Shown here: positions 11,963 to 21,750 of the stretch, piece by piece
How positions within the stretch are numbered: the first letter of the stretch is position 1
Layout of the letters: each line of letters starts with the position of its first letter
Notes under the pieces: generated by a model
Seen by the model: the letters and a program-made list of their open reading frames with translations, nothing else
What the model was told of the DNA's origin: nothing
The model's database searches: none
Position numbers and translations under genes: made by a program
Assembly (NCBI GenBank): GCA_027924585.1
Contig: BSBM01000753.1
Location: 28,174,501 to 28,238,500, forward strand
DNA length: 64,000 nt
Direction of reading: 5' to 3'
Source of the DNA: Larix kaempferi
Lineage: Eukaryota; Streptophyta; Pinopsida; Pinales; Pinaceae

Positions 11963-13043
11963 GTTGTCTTCCTTTGACTACTTTGGTGCTAATTGGTCTT
12001 CGATTTTTCTTAATTTTTTTTTTCCAAAATAATCGTTATTTCAATAAAATAATTATTATTATTTCTTTTCTTTTTTTCCCAATAGTTATTATTAAAAATA
12101 ATAACTATATCTATAATAATAATAATATATGTTATTATAATTAATAACAATATTAAAAAAAAATGGAATTGAGTAATTTTATAATAATAAACGTTATTAT
12201 TATAATTTAATATATATATAGTTTTTTTTAAATTAAAATATTTAAACAATATAATAATACTATTATAATGTTTAATATTTAATTTCAAAAATAAAATTTA
12301 GGGTTGCCATGGCAGGGAGAGATGGATTGCAGGTAGAGGAGGAGGAGTTGGCATGGAGCAGCAGGGAGGAAGGAGGGTCGGGGTTGGATGGGAGGTGGGG
12401 GTGGCGGCTGCAGGGGGAGCAATTGGTGGAGGGCGACGTGAGCGGAGGCATGAGGGAGAAGGGGAGGAGGTAGGGAACGCACAAAAGGAGAAGGTCGGTG
12501 GCGTGAGCAGGCGGCGGGAGTAGCTGGTGGAGGACGACGTGAGCAGAGGCGTGATGGAGAAGGGAAGGAGGTGGTGGTGGCGGAAGGATGCGTGGGCATG
12601 GGCGCAAGGGCTATGGAGATGCGGTGGGAGAGAGTGGATGCACGAGGGATAAGGGGATGAGGTGATGGCGGTGGAAGGAGTAGGGAGCAGGGATGAGTGT
12701 GGGGGTAACACGCGAGTGTAGACCAGTGTAGAAGAAAAATGGAGGAAGGTCGAGTGCAGGAATGTTGGGGCCGCGTGACGGGGGATAAGAGGTGGGTGCA
12801 CAGAGGGGAGGATGCACAGGATGTGTAGCACGAAGGGGGCGGTGGATCGGGGCAGTGGACAGGAGGATGGGAAGATGGGGAGCGCAGGAAACGAAGGGAT
12901 GATGGGAATATGCTACGGATGGAAATGGCTAAAATCCAATGTCGGTCAAAGACCGATAACTTAGAGAAAATCTGAAACTTACAAGACAAATTCTGAAAAT
13001 TTTGGCCAAAGTTCGGATCAGCCAACAAGGCTCCGATACCAAA

Positions 13044-13284
13044 TGAGTCGAATATTTATTCGCTCTCACAATTAAGTTACCAAAATACTTGGTAAACTAA
13101 ATAAACCATGAATAATGGATATGATATTGAATATTGAATAGATAAAAAGATGATAGATTACAATGATGTCTTGGCCTTAAATATGGCTTGGACACTTGAT
13201 GTTGAGGAGATGCCTCCTTTCATAATAACAATAATTAACCTAACTATTAATTATTTAATTATTATATTATTTATGTTCATTACA
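13044..13284 (-). repeat. Nested element 5' LTR (241 bp)
   Basis: Starts tgagtcgaatatttattc and ends tgttcattaca on the plus strand. The PBS TTTGGTATCGGAGCC (minus strand) abuts it at 13029-13043, and the TSD copy TACAT follows at 13285-13289. Confidence 0.9.
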
Positions 13285-13800
13285 TACATTATTCACAATA
13301 GCAGCATAATCAGGATCTTTGAAAGATACACAATCACAAAGCACAAAAACAATATACCCTGGGAAACCCTCAAGGGGAATAAAACCCAGCAAGAACTTCC
13401 TTAATATATATGATCAAGTACAATGCCCCAAACTCTGGACTCAAGCCACTCCTTCTTCTCCTTCGCCAATATCTCTAGCTCCACTAATGCAAATTGCACA
13501 AGTGAGTGAATGAATAAATGGAGTCTCTCCTTCTATTTATACATTACTTTTGACGTAACCTTTAACTCAACTAGGTCGGCCCCAATAATCCTAACTGGGC
13601 TGACTTCTCTAGAGAGACTCAATTACCACTTATATTACATTTACTTGGGTGCTAACGACCTGACTTACAATTGAGGGTTAAAATCATGACCAAATGTAAT
13701 AATGACATGCCCGACGGAGTTACAATAATAAAGTACAAGTAGAATATACTACGAAGTTACATTAATTTAACAATAAACAGACAAGAGAAACACATTTTTA

Positions 13801-14770
13801 GTGCAAAACAAATGTAAAAAAAAAGTTGTAGGTGACAAGTACCTGGCCAACCACAATGAATATGAAGTTGGAAAACCCACATGTTGCTATGTTTCGAAAG
13901 AAAACCTCGAACAAAGAAGGCTCCAAAGCAGAAAATGCACCCAAAACCGAAGGAAAGTAACAATGATCGATGCATACGCATATCGAATGAGATGTATAAA
14001 CTGTCGTGACCTCCCACAGAAGAAAACAGCTGCAAACGCCAAAGAAGGACCCCAATATTCCAAAATAAATGAAAAGAACGCCTTGGTAGAGATAGTCCAC
14101 ACCATCACGAAATCTGAAAGACAAACGCATTTAACCAGGGAAAATGCCCATACCTTCTGAAGTACATGAACGAACAAGAATAGTAACAAAGACACCTGAA
14201 GCAAGGCCCACAACAATCAATTCATGAAAAGACAATGCCATTTCACCCTGCAAAACCCTCACGAGCACAGAACACCCACCATTGCTCAAAACCAAACCTT
14301 CGCTCAACAATCGCACAGAACAACGGGAATTGACATTTAACACAAGGTGAAGGAAGGCCCATAACAATCAACCCTTGAAGGGACAAAGCCATTTCACTCT
14401 ACATCAGCTCAAACCCAGGCTTAAGCATGGAAGACCCACACCGACGAAAACCCTCACATCGCTCAAAACATTTGCACAACAGCACCCATGACGCTGCATT
14501 TAACACCTGCAGCATGATTAAAAACCATTTTACTCTGCACCAGCTCAAACCCAAGCTCTAGCACGAAAGACCTACACTGCCGAATGACATCGCATTTAAA
14601 ACCTGCACCAACATTTAAAACCCATGATGCCATGACGCTGCCGGGTACTAGGGCACAGGAACCCAGACGGATGTCACCGTGCACAGCTCCAATCAGAAAA
14701 CTCCACAACATATTTCCAGAGATTTTAAAAAAATGGAAAATAGTTCCATTTCCCCATCGCCATGGTTGAA
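13801..14770 (-). other. Gene-like patch with internal repeats, unassigned
   Basis: On the minus strand, a frame containing MALSFHELIVVGLASGVFVT (a plausible membrane helix) ends in a TCAGAAG|GTATGGG sequence that resembles a splice donor at about 14157. Further hydrophobic frames lie at 14130-13798. However, blocks around 14200-14260, 14360-14420 and 14515-14580 are imperfect repeats of each other (aaggcccacaacaatcaa, ccatttcaccctgca), and no protein family is recognised. It could be a pseudogene of a membrane protein or an expanded repeat. Confidence 0.25.
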
Positions 14771-14849
14771 CCTTCGCAACTGAAAAATATTGCAGATCCT
14801 ACCCTCCAGTTATTGTCCCCAACTGAAAACATAATGCCGGGGACATAAT

Positions 14850-15995
14850 AATATTGACTTTCAATATTTGAGAAGAGTGGTAATCCTAATTTCAAAGTTA
14901 AATTTATATTTTAAAGTATGAAAACATTACATTGTTATCTTTGGACATGGTTATCACGAATCTCTTTAATATTTACTTTCAGTAGTTGATATTAGTGATG
15001 ATCTTAATTTCGAGGTTAATTTGTTTTTTAATCTATGAAAATATTACATTTTAGGTTAATTTGTATTTTAATACATGAAAATATTACATTCTTATCTTTG
15101 GACATGGTTTGGTGAAATTGGTGGATTTATCCATTGCATTTACTAAGTTTAATCTATATATAAGTGGTTTTGTTCAAAGTTTCATAATTAGTTTTGATTT
15201 GAATTTTCATCCCAATAATCTCCAATGTTAGCAAATTTAGGATTTTCCTCTGAACCAATATTCACTTTCCTTGTCTTCAATGGCTATGCAATCTTGGCAG
15301 ACTCCAACTCAGGTCCTTCCACTGCACAGTCTCCCTTTGTTTATGGAATATCTATGTCTCTTGGGTTCTCCTCCTAATCCCATGTTATATTATAGCATTC
15401 CAATGCCTGCTCTAATGTCGCAACCCAATCTGGCATGTTGTAAACAGGTATTGGTACTTCCATGAAAACTTTCTCCTTAATAACTTGTAAAGTTGCATCT
15501 ATAGTGGGATGTTCATCTTCAAAACTGAAAGTGACCTGAAAATTTCCTGTCATTAGTTTTGATTTTTGAAATTCAAATAAAAATACATGGTTATTTAAGC
15601 TTTGTGGTTTTTGAAATCGATCATGATCCATTCAATGATTTATTAAGATAATTTATTAAGCTTTGATCAACTTGATAATTTTTTCCTCTTATTGTGTATA
15701 ATTAAATTTTAATGGTCCATTAAAAAGAATTCATTAAGTTTTGATCAACTTAATAAATTCTTCTTGGCTTTTGAAATCTAAATTAAAAAACATGGCTATT
15801 TAAGCTTTACAGTTTTTGAAAGTGGATGATGGTTCATTCAATGATTCATTAAAAGGAATTCATTAAGCTTTGATCAACTTGATAAATTTTTCCTCTTAGT
15901 GTGTATATTTAAATTTCAATGATACATTAAAAGGAACTCTTTAAGATTTGATCAACTTGATAAATTCTTCCTCCTCTTTTTGCATATAATTAAAT
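14850..15995. repeat. AT-rich region with dispersed short duplications
   Basis: A block with atgaaaatattacatt and tatctttggacatggtt occurs near 14920-14955 and again near 15075-15115. A block with ttcattaagctttgatcaacttgataa recurs about four times between 15640 and 15975. A minus-strand frame at 15374-15631 (85 codons) has no recognisable domain. No gene is supported here. Confidence 0.6.
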
Positions 15996-17960
15996 TTGAA
16001 AAGATTAGGAGTTTTCCCCAACTTTGGCGATATCCAAGAATACCAGGAAATGACTGCACTCATCTCTTGAACCCATCCACTACTAGATCTTATCTTGATC
16101 TAGCAAAAAGATTCAAAAAGAAGTAACTTGTCCAATCTCTTAGTATTTCTATCCTCACTAACTCTTTTGTTTATCTAGGTAGGATTGAGCTTGACTAGTT
16201 CAATGTCATAAATGTGAAGTCCCTCCAACTTCCTCAAGAAAATAAATTGTAGTTCAATATCATAAATGTGAAGTCCCTCCAACTTCCTCAGGAGAAAAAA
16301 ATGATAATGGGTCATCTTGGGTAGTTGGACCCTAGACCTAAAATCTTCCTAATGAGAAATTAAGATCCCCACCCATGATGATATTTTATGATCTAAGTAA
16401 GTTTAAACTAAAATTCCTTTCCCAAAATTGAACCCTTATTTTGTTTAGAATAAGGCCCATAAACATTTATCACATAAGTCTCTTTACTCAACTCCATGGA
16501 ATATAGTACTATAACCAAACCTAATTCAATAGTAAAAAATATTAGAACAAAATAGTACACTCTTGTCCTCCGAGTGGAAAAAAAACCCCAATCAACCACT
16601 CGAATCAACAAAAGAAAATTGCTCACCCTTAAACATCTTCACTAGCTCATCCAAAATATTTCTCCCATCATCCGTCGTTTCCTATACAATAAATAATATT
16701 AGGCTTGTGAGCATCCACAAGCCTTTTCAAGGCCAGTTTTTTGGAGAAGTGCTACCTAGCCCTCCGTAGAGAGACAAACCATGGTGCACCTATAGAAGGC
16801 ATATTTTCTCTAAGGGCCCCAAAAAGAGAGTATTGCTTACTAATAAACTTAGTTGTTGCTTTTTCCTAAGCAATGAACAAATTGGTTTTATCTTTTCTAC
16901 CTTTCCCCACACCTTCCATTGGATATCAGTTCATTGTTGAAATGTTTACCCCGATTGGACATTCCTATTAACTTTCTCCTTGTCCTTTTCATTGACCTTT
17001 CTTCAACTACTAGATGGTCATAACAATGGCATCTAACACATTTGAAAGGAACCCCAAAATATATGTCTAATGATTTATAATATGGATTTTCAAGCCCTTA
17101 TGGATCGACATTTATGTAGCTAACCCCTCCCTAAGTCCATCCCCGCTATAATGTGTACAATGGAAAATATTCCCAACACGCCCATATACACCTCAATAAA
17201 CCATCAAAAGGAGTTACCAATTTCCTAAAACAAATCGATTTGTAGACCCAAAAGCTTCACCCACAGTGGGGCTCTGCTCTCTTTATCTAGCATCAAAGAA
17301 GGAAACCAATTGTTGAGAATTAGTGACAAAGACTCCCACCGCCAATGTGAGGCCACAATTTTCTTGACATCCTCGTTGGATCAAAATACAAATGCCATAT
17401 ATCCTCTAGCCAAAACTTAATGTGTCAAGATATATCCTAAACAAGGCTCCCACTCCTTTCTTAACCAATCCCAAATCGATGATTCTCATACCTTTGTCAC
17501 ATTAAATCTGCTTAGCAAAGCTCGAGACACCATTTTTAGCACCTCATTCATCTTAATATCCCCTCCAATATTAATCTTACTATGTTACTCTCATGCTAAA
17601 TACATTTCCTTCATTTCCCTTATTTCAACTCCCTATCCACCACTCAAAGCAACTTCAATTCCCCCTTCTTTTCACTGACCAACCTTTGGACCTCTAATCC
17701 ACCAAGTCCACCTGCTCACCTTTCACCAATGCATTTGACTATGCTTCCACACCTCTTATTGATGTTTGAGCCATAAAGTACACATAAGTGTTGTTCAGAT
17801 TAATACTCGAGACAACCCCCTTCTCCCTCCAAAACCAAAATATGCAATATTTTTCCAAATTCCACACACTCATAGATTTGGACCCTGAACATTTCAGCGC
17901 TTCGCTCAACACTTCGCCCACTAGGTGAATCCCATCACCCCTTTGAACAAACCTTTGGTG
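15995..17960 (-). mobile_element. Decayed L1-type LINE fragment (5' part)
   Basis: On the minus strand, fragments of a plant L1 LINE appear in order. An ORF1 region (about 17400-17200) carries a LLGLQIDLF-like patch. A degraded zinc knuckle (CVRCHCYDHLVVE) lies near 17040, and an endonuclease start carries YVINVYGPYSKQNK (about 16500-16430). Further endonuclease pieces near 16370 (MGGDLNF) and 16250-16100 read LHIYDIELVK. Frames are broken many times. RT is absent: the sequence ends near 15995 against AT-rich repeats. It is a dead, truncated copy. Confidence 0.7.
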
Positions 17961-18062
17961 AGACCTGTATTGATGTCCCTCAATGGGATCATCAGAATAA
18001 TCAACATGCCAAGTTCCATATCACCTCATGTAGAAACCCTCATTAATATCATTTTATTCAAC

Positions 18063-18425
18063 CATAAGATTTAGCCTTGTTTTTCTTTTGTGATAATTAA
18101 ATGGATTAGCTTGATTTTGTTTATGTGATCATTGATCCAATTGCTATTAGCACAAAGAATTTGTTTTGCTTTTATGATCATTGATCCAATTTCTATTAAC
18201 AAAGTTTAACTTGCACAAAGAATTTGTTTTGCTTTTGTGATCATTGATCCAATTGCTATTAGCAACGTTAGCTTGCACAAAGAGCTTTTGTGATCACTTA
18301 TCCAATTGTTATTAACAAAGTTAGCTTACACAAAGAATTTGATATGTGATTTAGCCTTGTTTTGCTTTTGTAATCATTGATCCAATTGCTATTGGCAAAG
18401 TTACCTTGCACAAAGAATTTGATAG
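18063..18425. repeat. About five imperfect repeats of 60-75 bp
   Basis: Units contain ttttgcttttgtgatcattg, atccaattgctattagcaa and agcttgcacaaagaatttg in that order, with variable truncations. No coding role is evident. Confidence 0.75.
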
Positions 18426-18555
18426 GTGCATTTGATGTTCACATGCATGAATTACATTAGCGTGTTGTCAAAATAAAAGAAAAAATCAGTGCATTTCTAC
18501 TAGCTTAGCAAACATCATAAATTAACTATTTTACTTTCCAAAAAGAAATACAAAG

Positions 18556-18673
18556 GCAAGGACTCTCTCACCCACAACTCGACTCTTGTGCCGATGTAAA
18601 GTGATTTTTGAAATGCAAGGACTTTTTCACCCACAACTCGACCCTTGTGCCGATGTAAAGTGATTTTTGATGT
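18556..18673. repeat. 59-bp tandem duplication
   Basis: Copies 18556-18614 and 18615-18673 both read gcaaggact, tcacccacaactcgac and cttgtgccgatgtaaagtga, with three or four differences. Confidence 0.85.
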
Positions 18674-18774
18674 AATTTGAATGGGGTTCATTATTAGCGC
18701 ACTTTGGATCTTCAAATAGGACCCCAATTGGTGAAAGAGATTCAATCTACATCTTGTGTACGCACTAGAGAGAG

Positions 18775-20830
18775 ACTCACTCTTATTTGATTATGTTTTG
18801 AGTGAGAAAGAGAGAAATGCACTCTACATTTTTAGAGACGGGCTTGACACATCTTGATATCTCCTCATCTTCTAGGAGCTCTTCCTCTTTTCTTCTAGGA
18901 GCTCTTTCTCTTCTTCTTTTTATCTTTGAGAAAGAGTGTGAAAAAGAGTGTGAAAAAGAGTGTACATCTTGGTTTCTTAGAGCTCTTCTTCCTTTTTATC
19001 TTTGAGAAAGAGAGTACATATTCTGCTTTTGAGAAAGAGTGTACATCTTCCTCTCTTTTCTATATTTGAGAAAGAGTGTAAATCTTGCTTCAATGGAAAG
19101 TGTACATCTTGCTTGCTTCACCGGATCTTATTATTGTGTGAGAGATCCACTCCACATCTTTAGAGATGGGCTTGACACATCTTGATATCTCCTCGTCTTC
19201 TAAGAGGCCTTCCTCTTTGAGTAAGAGTGTACATCTTTTCTTCATTGGATCTTTTTGTGTGTGAGAGATTCACCCTACATCTTTAGTGACAGACTCCTTC
19301 ACTTTACATCTTCAGAGACGGTCTTGGTGTACATCTTTGATTCCTTTGGATTTTTTTTTTGCGTGTGAGACTCACTTTACATCTTTGATCTTTGCACATA
19401 TTTGTTTTATTGGATTTTTTTGTGTGAGAGAGATTCACTGGATTTTTTTGTGTGAGAGAGATTCACTTTACACCTTTGATCTTTGCTTCATTGGATCTTT
19501 GTAGATCTTTGATTTTCATTGGATCTTTGTACATCTGTGCTTCATTGGATTTGTATGAGAAAGATTCACTTTACATCTTTGATCTTTGTACATTTTTTAT
19601 TTTCATTGGATCTTTGTACATTTGTGCTTCATTGGATTTGTATGAGAAAGATTCACTTTACATCTTTGATCTTTGCTTCGTTGGATCTTTATGCGTGAGA
19701 GATTTTTGTGTGTGTGTGAGAGACTCACTTTACATCTTTGATCTTTGTACATATTTGTTTCATTGGATTCTTTTGTGTGTGAGAGATTCACTGGATTTTT
19801 TTTGTGTGAGAGAGATTCACTTTACACCTTTGATCTTTGATCTTTGTTTCATTGGATCTTTGTACATCTTTGCTTCACTGAATTTGTATGAAAAAGATTC
19901 ACTTTACATCTTTGATCTTTGCTTCATTGGATCTTTATGTGTGAGAGAGATTCACTTTACATCTTTGGATATGTTTGAGAGAGATTCACTTTAAATCTTT
20001 GGATATGTGTGAGAGAGATTCACTTTACATCTTTCAAGTGCACATCTTTGATCTTTGCTTCATTGGTCTTTTTGTGTGAGAGAGATTCAGTTTACATCTT
20101 TCAAGTGCACACCTTTGATCTTTGCTTCATTGGATTTTTTGGATCTTTTTGTGTGTGAGAGATTCACTTTACATATTTAAGTGCCCATATGTGATCTTTG
20201 CTTCATTGGAACTTTTTGCTTCATTGGATGATCTTTGTTTCATTGGATCTTTTTGTGTGAGAGAGATATTCACTTGTGCACATCGTTGATCTTTGCTTCA
20301 TTGGATCTTTTTGTGTGTGAGAGATTCACTTTACATATTTAAGTGTCCATATGTGATCTTGGATGATCTTTGTTTCATTGGATCTTTTTGTGTGAGAGAG
20401 ATATTCACTTTTACATATTTAAGTATCCATATTTAAGTGTCCATATGTGATCTTTGCTTCATTGGATCTTTTTGTGTGAGAGAGATTCACTTTCCATCTT
20501 TTAAGTATACACATCTTTGATGAATACATTTTTTAAAGATTCACTTTAAATCCATATTTAAGTGTCCATATGTGATCTTTGAAGCCCATATTTAAGTGTC
20601 CATATGTGATCTTTGCTTCATTGGATCTTTTTGTGTGAGAGAGATTCACTTTACATCTTTTAAGTTTACACATCTTTGATGAATACATCTTTTAAAGATT
20701 TCACTTTAAATCTTTTAAAGATGGACTTGAGGTTTGAGAGAGATTCACTTTCCATCTTTAAAAGATGGACTTGATATGCCCTCTTTTAAAGATGGACTTG
20801 ATATGCCCTCGTCTTATGTCTCGTCTTCTA
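18775..20830. repeat. Degenerate minisatellite, 2 kb, period about 50 bp with variants
   Basis: The region is built from permuted modules: gagagattcactttacatct, ttgatctttgcttcattgga and tctttttgtgtgagaga. From about 20160 on, a module aagtgtccatatgtgatctt is interspersed. Unit length varies, so it looks like repeated unequal exchange instead of a clean array. A 180-codon plus-strand frame (19452-19994) is only the translation of this repeat and is not a gene. Confidence 0.85.
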
Positions 20831-21049
20831 GGTCTTCCTCCTTCTCCATGTACATCTTAGATTCCCTAATAGATCTTTTTGCGAGAGAAAGAGATTCACT
20901 TTGCATGTGATGGACTTCCACACATAGATATCTCCCCTTATCAGGTCTTCCTCTTTCCCATCTTTTCCCTTGGAAGAAGGGGTCTTCCACTTTCTCCTCT
21001 TTGAAAAAGAGTGGACATCTTTGAAAAAGAGTGAAAAAGAAATATTCAC

Positions 21050-21420
21050 TTTACATTTTTTAAATCTCTTTCCTTTTATGGTTATTTTAAGCACTATTTT
21101 GAGGCCCGCTCCAATCCTCCATCTCTTTGAATAGATAAAACTTCACTCTACATTTTTAAAATCTCAAATCTCTTTCAATAGATATAACTTCACTCTACAA
21201 TTTTAAAATATTTCCTTTTATGGTTATTTTAAGCACTATTTCGAGGCCTGCTCCAATCCTCCATCTCTTTCAAAAGATTAAAATCTCAAATCTCTTTCAA
21301 TAGATATAACTTCACTCTACAATTTTAAAATCTTTCCTTTTATGGTTATTTTATTTTAAGCACTATTTAGAGGCCTGCTGCAATCCTCCATCTCTTTCAA
21401 TAGATATAACTTCACTTGAT
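21050..21420. repeat. Three tandem copies of about 120 bp
   Basis: Each copy contains ccttttatggttattttaag, cactatttcgaggcctgctc and caatcctccatctctttcaa, followed by atagatataacttcactc. The array ends about 330 bp beyond the 3' end of the LEA/SMP gene. Confidence 0.8.
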
Positions 21421-21707
21421 GCATTCGCAAGATATTGTATCAATTACATTCTAAAGGATAAATGGTATTTACAAGGAATGTTCTGTGAATTGCATTATAG
21501 CTTCAAATATCCCTTTTTCTTGTCTCCAAAGATTAAAAGATAACACTCTTTCATAGTTACAATAGTTTCAAAGATGCGATATTCTTGTTTCCAAGAGTAC
21601 TCTTTTACATTCACGCTTGTTTAAAAGATGCTGCAATACAGTCGTAAGGTTAAGAAAAAAATCTGTCCATGTGTAATCGGATCAACAATTCCAAAAACGG
21701 GACAGGC

Positions 21708-21713
21708 TTTATT
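21708..21713 (-). terminator. Poly(A) signal of the SMP/LEA gene
   Basis: Minus-strand AATAAA, 38 bp after the stop codon at 21751-21753, in a T-rich context suitable for cleavage downstream. Confidence 0.6.
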
Positions 21714-21750
21714 GTAACTACAAGAAAGCAAAAATCATGAACAATATACA

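Larger units (their letters stand above)
10522..13284 (-). mobile_element. Non-autonomous LTR retrotransposon nested in copia-1
   Basis: Two 241-bp LTRs (10522-10762 and 13044-13284), both TG...CA, are flanked by a perfect 5-bp TSD TACAT (10517-10521 and 13285-13289). The minus-strand PBS TTTGGTATCGGAGCC (13029-13043) fixes orientation. The 2.28-kb interior has no protease, integrase, RT or RNase H, so the element must rely on enzymes supplied in trans (LARD/TRIM-like). It holds a coiled-coil coding block, an AT-only block (about 12005-12290) and a purine-rich GC-rich block (about 12300-12900). The LTRs differ at about 14 of 241 positions by eye, so it is not recent. Confidence 0.9.
4845..13772 (-). 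mobile_element. Ty1/copia LTR retrotransposon copia-1, decayed, with nested insertion
   Basis: The element lies on the minus strand, so its 5' LTR is at the right. Terminal LTRs are TG...CA. A PBS complementary to initiator tRNA-Met abuts the right LTR, and a purine-rich tract abuts the left LTR. The flanking 5-bp target duplication is ATAAG (4840-4844) and ATAAA (13773-13777), one mismatch. Coding order on the minus strand is gag, then RT and RNase H, as in copia elements. The protease and integrase region expected between gag and RT is not recognisable (about 8430-9060). RT carries a mutated active site. The right LTR was later split by a 2.76-kb element. It is an inactive copy. Confidence 0.9.
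10465..13772 (-). repeat. copia-1 5' LTR, split by a nested element
   Basis: LTR sequence runs 10465-10521, is interrupted, and resumes at 13290-13772. The two halves join to match the left LTR (4845-5437). A TATAAATAGAA-type promoter box is at 13531-13541 (minus strand) and the LTR ends tttaaca at 13772. Confidence 0.9.

Noticed and set aside
12285-13028. 247-codon Pro/Ser/His-rich minus ORF and overlapping frames
   Set aside because: Three overlapping frames are open on the same strand because the DNA is purine-rich on the opposite strand. It looks like compositional openness, not a protein.
18063-18425. CRISPR-like spacing of repeats
   Set aside because: Repeats and intervening sequences are both repeated and variable, with no unique spacers. 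The genome is plant nuclear.
19452-19994. 180-codon plus-strand ORF
   Set aside because: It is the translation of the minisatellite. Other frames of the same array are also open and no non-repetitive domain exists.
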